Below are positions 8,215 through 16,385 of a stretch of 64,000 bases of DNA, in pieces. Numbering within the stretch: the first letter of the stretch is position 1; every line of letters begins with the position of its first letter. This DNA is from Bacillus sp. 2205SS5-2. Lineage in GTDB: Bacteria; Bacillota; Bacilli; Bacillales; Bacillaceae_K. A program made the translations under genes and the position numbers. The notes beneath the pieces are model-generated. The model was given only the letters and a program-made list of their open reading frames with translations, made no database searches and was not told where the DNA came from. The stretch lies in the NCBI RefSeq assembly GCF_037024155.1, contig NZ_JAYKTS010000006.1:90799-154798 (forward strand), written 5' to 3'.

Positions 8215-8379
8215 AGGTTCTCTTTGCATTCATTGTTGCTATTTTATCTTTTTGTAGCGGGAATTCTCTATTTTTGTAGTTGCATTCTATCAAAAATAGA
8301 CGAAAAGATATTCCGAAACGAAGCTATATCACCAATTATAGATTGGTACGAAAAGCAACAAACTTTATGAACATAGCCT
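8215..8379 (-). repeat. dispersed repeat A, full-length
   Basis: Second of two consecutive reverse copies before yuzD; the terminal segment is diverged (TTATGAACATAGCCT). Confidence 0.85.
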
Positions 8380-8494
8380 TTCAAGAAGAAAACGTCTCTT
8401 TTGGGCAAATTGTGTTCGACAATTCACTAAATTCATTTCCTTCTTACAGTCTATTCGTTACAATAAAAGAAAACACTATCAGGGGAGAGTCTTT

Positions 8495-8818
8495 ATGAAA
8501 AAAAAAGCGGCTATTCTCGTCTACGGAGCAGAACAAATTTGCCCAAGCTGTGTTGGAATGCCCTCTACCAAAGAAACTTATGAGTGGTTACAAGCAGCGA
8601 TTTCTAGGAAATTTCCAGATCAACCCTTTGCGATCTCCTACATTGATATTTATGATCCATCTGAAGATGGGGAGAAGAAAGCTTTTTCACTACGAGTCAT
8701 TGAGGAAGATCTTTTCTATCCAGTGGTGGTTCTTGACGGGAACATTGTTGCTGAAGGCAACCCACGTCTAAAAACAATTTTTGCAGAGCTTGAAAAATTG
8801 GGATATGTAGCGACTTAA
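8495..8818 (+). CDS. yuzD: YuzD family protein (DUF1462, thioredoxin-like fold)
   Basis: A 107-aa protein of the YuzD/DUF1462 family. It has a CPSC dithiol near residue 14 (YGAEQICPSCVGMPSTKETY) within a predicted thioredoxin-like beta-alpha-beta fold. A redox role is suggested by the CxxC and by the neighbouring yutI/yutJ/yuzB genes, but no activity is established. GGGGAGAG precedes the ATG. Confidence 0.88.
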   Translation: MKKKAAILVYGAEQICPSCVGMPSTKETYEWLQAAISRKFPDQPFAISYIDIYDPSEDGEKKAFSLRVIEEDLFYPVVVLDGNIVAEGNPRLKTIFAELEKLGYVAT

Positions 8819-8825
8819 TGGAGAT

Positions 8826-8984
8826 TACGTTCGTCTTGGTTATTGCTATTTAGTCTTATTTTAGATGGACTCCTCCATTTTGTGGGTGATTCACATCAAA
8901 ATGGAGGAGAAGATGCCCTGAAACGAAGCTATATCATCGTTTATAGACGGGTACGAAAAGTAACAAACTTTGCGATACCAGCCT
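8826..8984 (-). repeat. dispersed repeat A, full-length
   Basis: Reverse copy directly after yuzD, ending TTTGCGATACCAGCCT. Confidence 0.82.
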
Positions 8985-8997
8985 ACTAAAATAGAAG

Positions 8998-9044
8998 AAA
9001 CAAACGTCAAGGAGCAACTATTTTCAGCTGCTTGACGTTTGTTT
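8998..9044. terminator. terminator overlapping the 3' end of the Nudix gene
   Basis: Perfect 14-bp stem (AAACAAACGTCAAG and its complement) with a 19-nt loop. One arm lies in the last codons of the minus-strand Nudix gene. Confidence 0.75.
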
Positions 9045-9503
9045 TATGATCATATGCTTTGATGAACGAGGTAATGAAGGTAATTCATCCACTAAAAATT
9101 GAGGGTGAAGAGTAATACTATTGAGCTTTTCAAATGAGAGCCATTGATAAATGAGGTGTTCACCTTCACATCCATGAAACGGATTTTTTTGGAACAATCT
9201 CGAGATATGGGGGGATGAAACTTGATAGAAGAACCCAATTTCATGAAAAGGCATTTCATTTAGAGTGAAAAAATTTTCCACGGACCATAACAATCGTTCT
9301 GCTTTCACCTCTACATTCAATTCTTCTTGAAACTCGCGAACTAGGCTTGTAGCTGATTCTTCTCCCAATTTCACCCGTCCTCCAGGAAGTGACCAAAAAG
9401 AATCTTTTGCTCCTCGATGAATTAGAAGATGGTCTTGCTCTATCCATACGCCTGCTACTCGGTAATTAAAAATTCCTTGTTTGGTTTTAAAAACAGTGTC
9501 CAT
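9024..9503 (-). CDS. Nudix hydrolase
   Basis: A 159-aa Nudix hydrolase. The Nudix box runs from G42 to V64: GRVKLGE, then REFQEELNV, matching Gx5Ex7REUxEExGU except that the final glycine is Asn. These enzymes cleave nucleoside diphosphates linked to another moiety, using metal held by the box glutamates. The substrate is not predictable. The gene stands alone, flanked by copies of the dispersed repeat, and no strong ribosome site is obvious except a weak purine stretch. Confidence 0.88.
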   Translation of the reverse strand: MDTVFKTKQGIFNYRVAGVWIEQDHLLIHRGAKDSFWSLPGGRVKLGEESATSLVREFQEELNVEVKAERLLWSVENFFTLNEMPFHEIGFFYQVSSPHISRLFQKNPFHGCEGEHLIYQWLSFEKLNSITLHPQFLVDELPSLPRSSKHMIIKQTSSS

Positions 9504-9530
9504 ATTTGCTCCTTTTAATTAAATTTTTTC

Positions 9531-9629
9531 TTGAAAATTGTGGCTTTTTGCAATATAGATTCATTCTTGATGAATAAGCCTTTGGGGATCTTTTATATAC
9601 AAGAGTAACAATGTCTGCGAAAAGAGCCT
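9531..9629 (+). repeat. dispersed repeat A, partial
   Basis: TTGTGGCTTTTTGC near the left and TGCGAAAAGAGCCT at the right; interior shortened. Confidence 0.6.
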
Positions 9630-9669
9630 TTAGAAAAGAAAAACACACTACGTCAGTGTGTTTTTCTTT

Positions 9670-9759
9670 TCGTTATTTTTTAAACGAAATCAATGCTAAG
9701 ATGGAAAATTCCATCAATAATCAACTTAAATAACAACCATAGGTACGAAAAATAGGCTT
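9670..9759 (+). repeat. dispersed repeat A, right half only
   Basis: Contains ACGAAATCAATGC...GGAAAATTCCATC and ends TACGAAAAATAGGCT. Confidence 0.6.
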
Positions 9760-9764
9760 AGTGT

Positions 9765-10832
9765 TTAGCCATTATGATATTTGTACATCCATAACACACC
9801 TGATTTTAATAATCTTGCGACACGTCCTGTAATCGCTCGATCATTGACAAGACCAAAGCCATGTTTTTTTCCTAACGATCCAAGGATACCTTTTAATTTT
9901 ATTTTCGGCATCTTGTCAGGAAGTTTTTCATTACTCCATCGCTTCAATAAAACATCCACGATTTGTTCAGCTTGTCCTTCAGCTAATTGTGCACTTGGTG
10001 CGTGTGGTAGGGCTGCACAATCCCCAACGACATAAACATGCTCGTCTGTAGGAAGATTATGATATTTAGAAAGCTCCACACGTCCTGAACCATCTTTTTC
10101 AACGTCCATATCGCGTACAATTTCATTCGGCTGTATGCCGGCTGTCCAAACAATAACATCGCAATGAATTTGTTTATCATGGTTGTAGAGAGTGTTGGGT
10201 CCAACTTTCGTTATGCTTGCTTCATTGATGATCTCGACGTTGTTGCCTTCAAACCATCCTTGCACATAGCGGCTAAGTCGCTCTGGAAATGCAGAAAGAA
10301 TACGTGTACCACGATCAAAGAGCTTAACGTTTAAATCGGTACGACTTTCACGCAACTCACTTGCGAGTTCAATGCCACTAAGACCGGCCCCTACAATTCC
10401 AACAACAGAGCCCGCCGGAAGATTAGAGATGGTTTCATACGTCACGCGCGATTTTTCAATCGACTGAATGCTGTACGTATGTTCATCTGCACCTGGTACG
10501 TTGTGATATTTGTCTTCACATCCCAAACCAATGATTAAATCATCGTACAATAAAGGCGCATCATTTTTTAAATACACTTTTTTACCGGTATGATCAATCG
10601 ATTCAACTGCAGCATATTTAATGTTTAAGCGAGGATGCTCTGGAAAGGTCACACGAACTTGTTGATCAGAAATCGTTCCAGCAGCGAGAGCATAATACTC
10701 TGTTTTCAAACAATGGTACGGGACACGGTCCACTAATGTAATTGTTACATCTTCAGGTAGTTGATTGGGCAACAAACGTAACAGAATACGCATATTTCCA
10801 TACCCGCCACCAAGTAGCACTAAATGTTTCAT
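9765..10832 (-). CDS. yutJ: YutJ, NADH dehydrogenase-like FAD oxidoreductase
   Basis: A 355-aa two-dinucleotide-binding oxidoreductase of the type II NADH dehydrogenase family. The FAD loop is at the N-terminus (LVLLGGGYGN), the NAD-binding loop is VGIVGAGLSGIELASEL and the second FAD contact is VVGDCAA. There is no transmembrane anchor, so membrane attachment would be peripheral. ATG 10832 was chosen because it begins the Rossmann strand and follows AAAGGGG; upstream codons encode repeat-derived sequence. It is a paralogue of yumB in this window. Confidence 0.88.
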   Translation of the reverse strand: MKHLVLLGGGYGNMRILLRLLPNQLPEDVTITLVDRVPYHCLKTEYYALAAGTISDQQVRVTFPEHPRLNIKYAAVESIDHTGKKVYLKNDAPLLYDDLIIGLGCEDKYHNVPGADEHTYSIQSIEKSRVTYETISNLPAGSVVGIVGAGLSGIELASELRESRTDLNVKLFDRGTRILSAFPERLSRYVQGWFEGNNVEIINEASITKVGPNTLYNHDKQIHCDVIVWTAGIQPNEIVRDMDVEKDGSGRVELSKYHNLPTDEHVYVVGDCAALPHAPSAQLAEGQAEQIVDVLLKRWSNEKLPDKMPKIKLKGILGSLGKKHGFGLVNDRAITGRVARLLKSGVLWMYKYHNG

Positions 10833-10883
10833 GAAAAATTTCCCCTTTTTCAGCTCTATACTTTGAAGAATAAAAATAGTTAG

Positions 10884-11044
10884 AGACTGTTTTCGCAAAG
10901 TTTGTTGTTTTCGAACTAGTCTATAAACGATGATATAGTTTGTTTCGGGGCATCTATTCGTTTATTTTTGATGTGAATCATCCGCAAAACGGAGGGTCCA
11001 TCTAAAATTAGACTAAATAGTAACAATGGATACGAAAAGAGCCT
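10884..11044 (+). repeat. dispersed repeat A, full-length reference-like copy
   Basis: AGACTGTTTTCGCAAAGTTT to GGATACGAAAAGAGCCT, 161 bp, just upstream of yutJ. One of the best-preserved copies. Confidence 0.88.
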
Positions 11045-11209
11045 AGTTAAAAAGTAAGCATTTTCAATATGATGAGTAATATGTTGAAAAATTGTAAATA
11101 AAAACGAATATTCATTAAAAGTATATCGAAATAACCCATATTTCACAATAAAATCTAGGTAAAAACTTCTCAATCTGTTATACGAATTAAAAAGTCTTTA
11201 CTTTTAAAA

Positions 11210-11421
11210 AGACTGTTCTCGCAAAGTTTGTTGCTTTTCGAACCAGTTTGTAAATGTTAATATAGCTTAGTTTCGGGTATCATTTACGAAATGCGGAATT
11301 GGCTGACAAATGCCCTAGCCACTGCAGCTAGATCCGTCTGTTTTTGATAGAAATCAACATTGAAAGGGAGGATTTAATCAAAAATCAGATGAAATTGCCT
11401 CAATGTATACCAAAAGAGCCT
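11210..11421 (+). repeat. dispersed repeat A with a nested fragment of the 118-bp repeat
   Basis: Repeat A ends flank an extra ~50 bp containing GGCTGACAAATGCCC and TAGCCACTGCAGCT, which is the inverse of part of the tandem array at 50335-50608. Confidence 0.8.
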
Positions 11422-11561
11422 TTTTAAAAAAGTAGGACTGATTTAGGGAGATGATCTCTTACTTATTTAGATAGGTAGTGTTAAAAGGAAACCTAAGGCC
11501 CCTTTATTGACGATTGACATAAAACGATGTAGCATATTTAGTGAATAAAGAGGTGATCAAG

Positions 11562-11798
11562 ATGAAGCCAATTATCGAATTTTGTATTAGTAACTTGGCA
11601 AGTGGTGCGCAAAAAGCGCTTGAAATATTAGAAAGAGATCCTAATTTAGATACGGTGGAATATGGCTGTCTCGGCTATTGTGGAAAGTGTGCAAAATCTT
11701 TGTTTGTTCTTGTGAACGGAGAGGTCGTAACAGGAGAGAATCCAAGTGACCTAGTCGATAATATTTATCAATTTCTCGAAGAAAATCCAATGTTTTAA
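11562..11798 (+). CDS. yuzB: YuzB family protein (DUF1450)
   Basis: A 78-aa protein of the YuzB/DUF1450 family. Four cysteines occur in FCISN and [13 protein letters not shown], suggesting metal or Fe-S binding, though this is not proven. ATG 11562 follows AGAGGTGA with five bases spacing. A terminator overlaps the stop codon. The yutJ-yuzB pairing (divergent here) matches B. subtilis. Confidence 0.9.
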   Translation: MKPIIEFCISNLASGAQKALEILERDPNLDTVEYGCLGYCGKCAKSLFVLVNGEVVTGENPSDLVDNIYQFLEENPMF

Positions 11799-11827
11799 AA
11801 CGAGCCAATGGGACTCGTTTTTTTTTA
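11797..11827 (+). terminator. yuzB terminator
   Basis: Eight-base-pair AAAACGAG/CTCGTTTT stem followed by a T tract. Confidence 0.85.
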
Positions 11828-11859
11828 TGAACAAAAGGTGCAAACATGGAGAAGCGATG

Positions 11860-12045
11860 AAAAGTGGCGCATAAGAGGGAAGTTGTGCATAAAAAGAAAA
11901 AGTCGTGCACAAACAAGAGGAAGTCGTGCACAAACGGTGAAAAGTCGTGCACAAACGATGAAAAGTGGTGCATAAGCGGGAAGTTGTGCATAAAAAGAAA
12001 AAGTCGTGCACAAACAAGAAAAAGTCGTGCATATCTGAAATGAAG
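11860..12045. repeat. 20-bp minisatellite (about nine units)
   Basis: Tandem units of 19-21 bp with core AAGTCGTGCACAAAC, varying as GTGCAT/GTGCAC and GTCG/GTTG/GTGG. The order of variants suggests duplication of a multi-unit block, because TTGTGCATAAAAAGAAA is followed by TCGTGCACAAACAAG twice. Units are contiguous without spacers, so this is not a CRISPR array. Confidence 0.9.
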
Positions 12046-12160
12046 TTCCTTCCGAAAATAATTGATTAATATGTTTAACTCAAAAGGAGAAAATCCAATT
12101 TTGGAGATCCCCTATATATCCTTTCAGCTTCAGGAATTTTAACAGAAGGATAAGAGGATA

Positions 12161-12206
12161 AGAGTGAAAAACGTTCAGATTCTAAACTCTGAACGTTTTT
12201 CACTCT
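12161..12206. terminator. strong symmetrical hairpin
   Basis: Perfect 19-bp stem (arm AGAGTGAAAAACGTTCAGA) with an 8-nt loop, lying in the 530-bp gap between yuzB and the DUF2225 gene. It probably terminates the minus-strand DUF2225 transcript, but the distance from that stop (about 130 bp) is unusual. Confidence 0.6.
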
Positions 12207-12333
12207 GATCCTCTTGTATATAATAATTTTCAGCAAGAGTTGAACGGATTAAATACATCATTTGCAGGGAATAAAAGGACCTTGAATCAAGTTTTTGATT
12301 TTCGTTTTTACTTTCAATCTGGAAAAATACAAA

Positions 12334-13020
12334 TCAAATCGCTTTAGACTCTTGCCGCGCTCGGTACCAAGCATCACGGGCCATTTCAATAATACGTTGC
12401 TCAGACGTATGGCGTTTTTTCTCCACAACTTTACCGTAGTATGATATGGCTTCCTTATAGTTACCTAATCGTCGATAGCATTCACCGATTAGGTATAGTA
12501 AACGAGTTTCGCTCATTTTCGTTTTAGCGAAGTCATCTAACTGGTAGGATTGCACGTAATAGTCACATGTTTTGGAAAGGAAATACTGTTCTTGCTCTTT
12601 GCTATGGAGCATTCGCTGTATCCACGCCATTCTCATATAGAGCCCACCGATGACAATATTTTTTTCGTTTTTTAGATGTGCGCATGCTAGTGCTCGATTA
12701 TAGGCTTCTTTAACATTCTCTAGTGTACGAATGCCACCAAAGTCTTTAATTTGTGTAGCAAGCAGCTTGTCCTGAATTTTTTCCTTTGTAAGAGGAGGGA
12801 AATATGAACTGAATTCTTCGGTGTAAGCAAAGCCACATTTTGGACAGATATGAATATGATAATAAAGAGGGTTTAGGTTAATATCCTGATAAAAAGGGAA
12901 AAAATCTGTATCTCTACCAGAGAACTTTACGAAACGACTAAGTATATTCGTTGTTTGAAAGTCATGGTGACAGAGCTGACATGTGGTGTTTTTTTTATAA
13001 TAAGGTGATGTATAGGTCAT
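12334..13020 (-). CDS. DUF2225 family protein (zinc-ribbon plus TPR-like)
   Basis: A 228-aa soluble protein of the DUF2225 family. The N-terminal part has two Cys pairs (CQLCHHDF and CPKCGFAY), a likely zinc ribbon. The C-terminal half is helical with TPR-like repeats (YLIGECYRRLGNYKEAISYY). AGAGG lies eight bases before the ATG. No function is established for the family. Confidence 0.85.
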   Translation of the reverse strand: MTYTSPYYKKNTTCQLCHHDFQTTNILSRFVKFSGRDTDFFPFYQDINLNPLYYHIHICPKCGFAYTEEFSSYFPPLTKEKIQDKLLATQIKDFGGIRTLENVKEAYNRALACAHLKNEKNIVIGGLYMRMAWIQRMLHSKEQEQYFLSKTCDYYVQSYQLDDFAKTKMSETRLLYLIGECYRRLGNYKEAISYYGKVVEKKRHTSEQRIIEMARDAWYRARQESKAI

Positions 13021-13209
13021 ATGTATTACCTCTTTGAAGGATTTGTGGTTATTTTATAGTTTTATTTTACTACTAATCTAAGAAAAATAAAGGTCTTTTT
13101 ACTTGTTTGGGGTGTGAGAGTTCGACGGAGGCGGGTTGATTGAGGAATTAGAGCAGAGAGTATATACTAGGACTAATATATGTATTAGATCCTGATGGAG
13201 GTGCAATAG

Positions 13210-13572
13210 ATGAGTGAAGTTGTCATAATTACAGAAGCAGCGTCCTATCAGATAAAAGATATGATGAAGCAAAACGATGAAGAAGGTGCGTTTCTTCGCG
13301 TTGCGGTAAAAGGTGGAGGCTGTAGTGGTCTATCCTATGGGATGGGATTTGAACATGAAGCTGGAGAGAATGATGCAAAGCTTGAGCAACATGGAATCGC
13401 TATCCTAGTAGACAAAGAAAGTGCCGATATCCTAAATGGAACAACTATTGACTATAAGGAGTCTTTGATGGGCGGCGGATTTACGATCGATAATCCGAAT
13501 GCGATTGCATCATGCGGATGTGGATCCTCGTTTGTAACAGCGACGAATAAGGGAAAACCTGAGGATTGTTAA
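13210..13572 (+). CDS. erpA: A-type Fe-S carrier protein (HesB/IscA family)
   Basis: A 120-aa A-type iron-sulfur carrier. The three expected cysteines are present: one in KGGGCSGLSYG and two in the C-terminal SCGCGSSF motif. Such proteins deliver clusters to apo-enzymes. GGAGGTGCAATAG precedes the ATG. It equals yutM (erpA) of B. subtilis by synteny with yutJ/yuzB/yumC. Confidence 0.92.
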   Translation: MSEVVIITEAASYQIKDMMKQNDEEGAFLRVAVKGGGCSGLSYGMGFEHEAGENDAKLEQHGIAILVDKESADILNGTTIDYKESLMGGGFTIDNPNAIASCGCGSSFVTATNKGKPEDC

Positions 13573-13747
13573 TAGAGGCGCTTTTTGCAGGGATTGTGTC
13601 TTAAAAAGCAAAGTGATTTCCAAATAGTGTAGGATTCGTGCTCATTTCTTAGTAGAAGTGTTGCCTGAGTGATTTGGGAAATTAACTGAACAAACCCTGC
13701 TGCCAATTGTTCAAGCAGCAAAAGTCACTTGGCTAAGGAAAAAACTT

Positions 13748-13797
13748 CATAAACAAAAAGCGTAAGGTGAAAAATCACTTTACGCTTTTTGTTTATG
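13748..13797. terminator. bidirectional terminator between erpA and DUF4395 gene
   Basis: A stem of about 23 bp with one wobble (arms CATAAACAAAAAGCG... and complement) and an AAAA loop. It overlaps the last codons of the minus-strand gene. The 175-bp stretch between erpA and this hairpin holds nothing else recognisable. Confidence 0.8.
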
Positions 13798-14212
13798 AAT
13801 GGAGTTGAGTTTTCTTTCGTCGATATTGCCACATTTTATATTGATAGCGAATTGTACAACCGATGCAGTATCCCATTATTGCTATTGTCGAGGCTAGGAT
13901 AACCATGACGCTAAATGTAACGGCGACAATTGTCCAGCCGATGGCAAAAAACAGTAAGGAGAATCCAAGACAAACCGTGGCAATCCATTGATTAAAAATT
14001 TGTTGATCTGCATCTTCCAAAATATAAGAAGACGTTGGCTTGGATAAAAATTTCTTTCCAACAAGAATCAAAGGATTTTTCTTCGTTGCGATGGTGATCA
14101 ATCCAAGGGCGAAAGGAAGAACAAGTAAAATCTCATGTATAAATAGACCGGATAGTACGGTTAAACTCATGAAAATTTGATTAGTCTGAACAAGTGGTTT
14201 TGGAATTCCCAT
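13793..14212 (-). CDS. DUF4395 family membrane protein
   Basis: A 139-aa integral membrane protein with about four hydrophobic segments. The C-terminal GYCIGCTIRYQYKMW is the signature of DUF4395, whose paired cysteines sit at the membrane edge. Family members are often near thioredoxin-like or sulfur-transfer genes, but the function is unknown. AAGAAGG lies about nine bases before the ATG. Confidence 0.82.
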   Translation of the reverse strand: MGIPKPLVQTNQIFMSLTVLSGLFIHEILLVLPFALGLITIATKKNPLILVGKKFLSKPTSSYILEDADQQIFNQWIATVCLGFSLLFFAIGWTIVAVTFSVMVILASTIAIMGYCIGCTIRYQYKMWQYRRKKTQLHS

Positions 14213-14420
14213 AGGTGTATACCTTCTTTCATAGATAATTAAGAGGAGATCTCCTTAATCTTATTATACATAGTAGTTTACTCGGAATAAAGAAAGGAAT
14301 CTTGGAAATGAAAAAATGGACTTGTTGAGGGAAGTTGTTTTAACACATTGAGGTAACGATTGAGAGGATTTTCAATGAGTTGTAAAAAAGCTCCCACTTT
14401 ATTTGGAGAGGGAGTTCTTT

Positions 14421-14789
14421 TCAAAAGAAGAAGGCTCTTCTAATACCGAAGGAGCCTTGACTTAAAAAAAGGATAAACCGTTCAATTTGGTGTTTTTTTG
14501 CATAGTCCATGGATTTTTTAGCGCCGTTTTCATCGATGGCAGTCGTTTTATCCTTTTCTGTATCTGGACCTGAGCCAGCAGCAAAGACGACTGCATTCAC
14601 TTGCTTCATCGTAAACTCGAAATTTTCTTCCAAATCAGCTAAAATGGGCTTGGATCCAAGTTGTTCCATCTTTTCCATTTGCTCTTCTTTTCGGACCATA
14701 GCGGTTACAGTGTGTTCTGCTGAATCAGCTAGGATTTGAACAATTTTTCTCCCCGTGGTTCCGTTTGCTCCGATTACTAGTACATTCAC
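14421..14789 (-). pseudogene. truncated SDR/NAD(P)-binding protein (YhfK-like)
   Basis: The first ~110 residues match the N-terminal half of an atypical SDR of the YhfK type: Rossmann loop IGANGTTGRKIV, AMVRKEEQ, VVFAAGSGPDTEKDKT and IERFI. After that the frame runs into GSFGIRRAFFF, encoded by a hairpin-like sequence rather than protein homology, and stops at 122 aa. Intact family members are about 210 aa, so roughly the C-terminal 40%, including the substrate region, is gone. The GTG at 14789 is the likely start. Probably non-functional. Confidence 0.75.
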
Positions 14790-14862
14790 GAATACATCAA
14801 CCTTACTTATAGTTTTTGAATTACTCATCATTTAACACGTGCCCTTTTCTTTGAGAAGAAAA

Positions 14863-14898
14863 CAAAAAAAGCCCATCGAAGGAAAAACTTCAATGGGC
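14863..14898 (-). terminator. yumC terminator
   Basis: Minus-strand stem GCCCAT-GAAG with GAAAAA-type loop followed by T7, just after the yumC stop. Confidence 0.85.
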
Positions 14899-14904
14899 GA
14901 AGGA

Positions 14905-15903
14905 TTATTCAGAAAAAAGTGAAGTACTATGCAAAGGCTGTACCCTTGCATTAGGATCTATTAAAGCTTTGGCATTATTAACTGCCGTTGGTGCCTCGCC
15001 AAAACCAGAAGCAATAAGCTTAACCTTTCCGTCATACGTACTAATATCTCCTGCCGCATAAATTCCTTCAATATTCGTTTCCATACGGGAGTTAACCAAG
15101 ATCGAATTTTTTTCTATAGTTAATCCCCAATCCTTAATCGGACCTAATGAGGAAACAAATCCGAAGTTTACGATGACAGCATCAACATCTAGTACTTCTT
15201 TAGCATCGCCTTTGACCTGTTCTAAAACGAGTTTATCGACTTTTTCTTCATCGCCGATCAGCTCCATTGGAACGAAAGGTGTTTTGATTTCGACTGAGGA
15301 GTTAAACAGGTTATCAACACTATGTTCATGAGCACGGAATTTATCTCGGCGATGGACAAGCATCACTTTTTCAGCGATGGGTTCCAACATTAATGCCCAA
15401 TCAACGGCTGAATCTCCACCACCACAAATCGCGACTTTTTTATTTCGAAAATTTTCAAGATTATCAATGAAATAATGGATGTTTTTCCCCTCATATTGAC
15501 GGGCATTATCCAGCTGTAGACGTCTCGGTTGGAAGGCTCCGTTTCCAGCTGTAATGATAATAGCTTTACTGTAGTGAACTTCTTCGTTGGTCGTTAATTT
15601 AAAAACGCCATCTGCTTGTTTTTCTAATCCTTCAACTGCTTGTTCTAAACAAACAGTAGGTTCAAACTTCTTCATTTGCTCTTTTAAATTATCGACAAGT
15701 TCCTGGGCTTTTATTTTTGGAAATCCTGCCACATCGTATATGTATTTTTCAGGATATAAGGTAGCGAGTTGCCCACCAAGCTGTGGTAAGCTCTCGATAA
15801 TCTTTACGCTTGCTTGCCTCATTCCACCATAGAAGGCCGTAAATAACCCGGTTGGTCCACCGCCAATTATTGTAATATCATAAATTTTTTGGTCTTCCTT
15901 CAA
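14905..15903 (-). CDS. yumC: YumC, ferredoxin/flavodoxin-NADP reductase (thioredoxin reductase-like)
   Basis: A 332-aa flavoprotein of the thioredoxin-reductase-like ferredoxin-NADP(+) reductase type. The FAD loop is [10 protein letters not shown], the NADPH loop is [13 protein letters not shown] and the C-terminal FAD contact is YAAGDI. The CxxC active site of true thioredoxin reductases is absent, which separates it from TrxB. It transfers electrons between NADPH and ferredoxin or flavodoxin. It is divergent from yumB across a 480-bp regulatory gap. Confidence 0.93.
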   Translation of the reverse strand: MKEDQKIYDITIIGGGPTGLFTAFYGGMRQASVKIIESLPQLGGQLATLYPEKYIYDVAGFPKIKAQELVDNLKEQMKKFEPTVCLEQAVEGLEKQADGVFKLTTNEEVHYSKAIIITAGNGAFQPRRLQLDNARQYEGKNIHYFIDNLENFRNKKVAICGGGDSAVDWALMLEPIAEKVMLVHRRDKFRAHEHSVDNLFNSSVEIKTPFVPMELIGDEEKVDKLVLEQVKGDAKEVLDVDAVIVNFGFVSSLGPIKDWGLTIEKNSILVNSRMETNIEGIYAAGDISTYDGKVKLIASGFGEAPTAVNNAKALIDPNARVQPLHSTSLFSE

Positions 15904-16116
15904 TCCAATCCCTCCTATAAAAGTTAACAGTACTCCTTTCTATTTTATCATAGGAAAAGTGTATATTCGTATAATATTATGTGTATTTTCTAAATTTTCT
16001 TAAGTTTAATCAAATCTTATATTAATCTTGAAAATAGAGGGTAAAAAGAATAGTATGTATTATAGATATAATGTTAAGATTTTATGACAATTTTCGAACC
16101 AATCTTCTGTAATTGT

Positions 16117-16134
16117 TCGTGAAGTACGTCACAA
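16117..16134. promoter_or_regulatory. candidate Rex operator between yumC and yumB
   Basis: TCGTGAAGTACGTCACAA matches the Rex consensus TTGTGAANNNNTTCACAA at most positions and keeps its inverted symmetry. Rex senses NADH/NAD+ and represses the type II NADH dehydrogenase ndh in B. subtilis. The site lies 250 bp before yumB and 214 bp before yumC. No clean sigma-A promoter was identified beside it; the rest of 15904-16385 shows only AT-rich sequence. Confidence 0.5.
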
Positions 16135-16385
16135 TGTTTTTTCGTTCTGTAAAAATAGATAAATACGACTTTCATCAACGGGAGGATTTTTGTCTTAACC
16201 TTAGATGTTAAGTGAATCAACTCAGCTTAAATTGACGTGATATGACCCATGAATTCTTCTAATTTTTTTACTTTTATGTATTGGGAAGGGTAGCGGCAGT
16301 TAGAGCAGGATAAAAAAAGCTTTTGCGGTGGAAGCTACAAATACTTAAACATCGAAAAATATTAATAAAGGTGGATGTGATACCT

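Noticed and set aside
8179-8498. Two overlapping plus-strand frames before yuzD
   Set aside because: Encoded by the reverse repeat-A copy; no ribosome site.
11641-12032. Three overlapping minus-strand open frames of 62-116 codons, Cys/Thr/Phe-rich
   Set aside because: They are translations of the 20-bp minisatellite in its three frames; no ribosome site and biased composition.
11860-12045. Possible CRISPR array
   Set aside because: Units are contiguous 20-mers without unique spacers and there are no cas genes.
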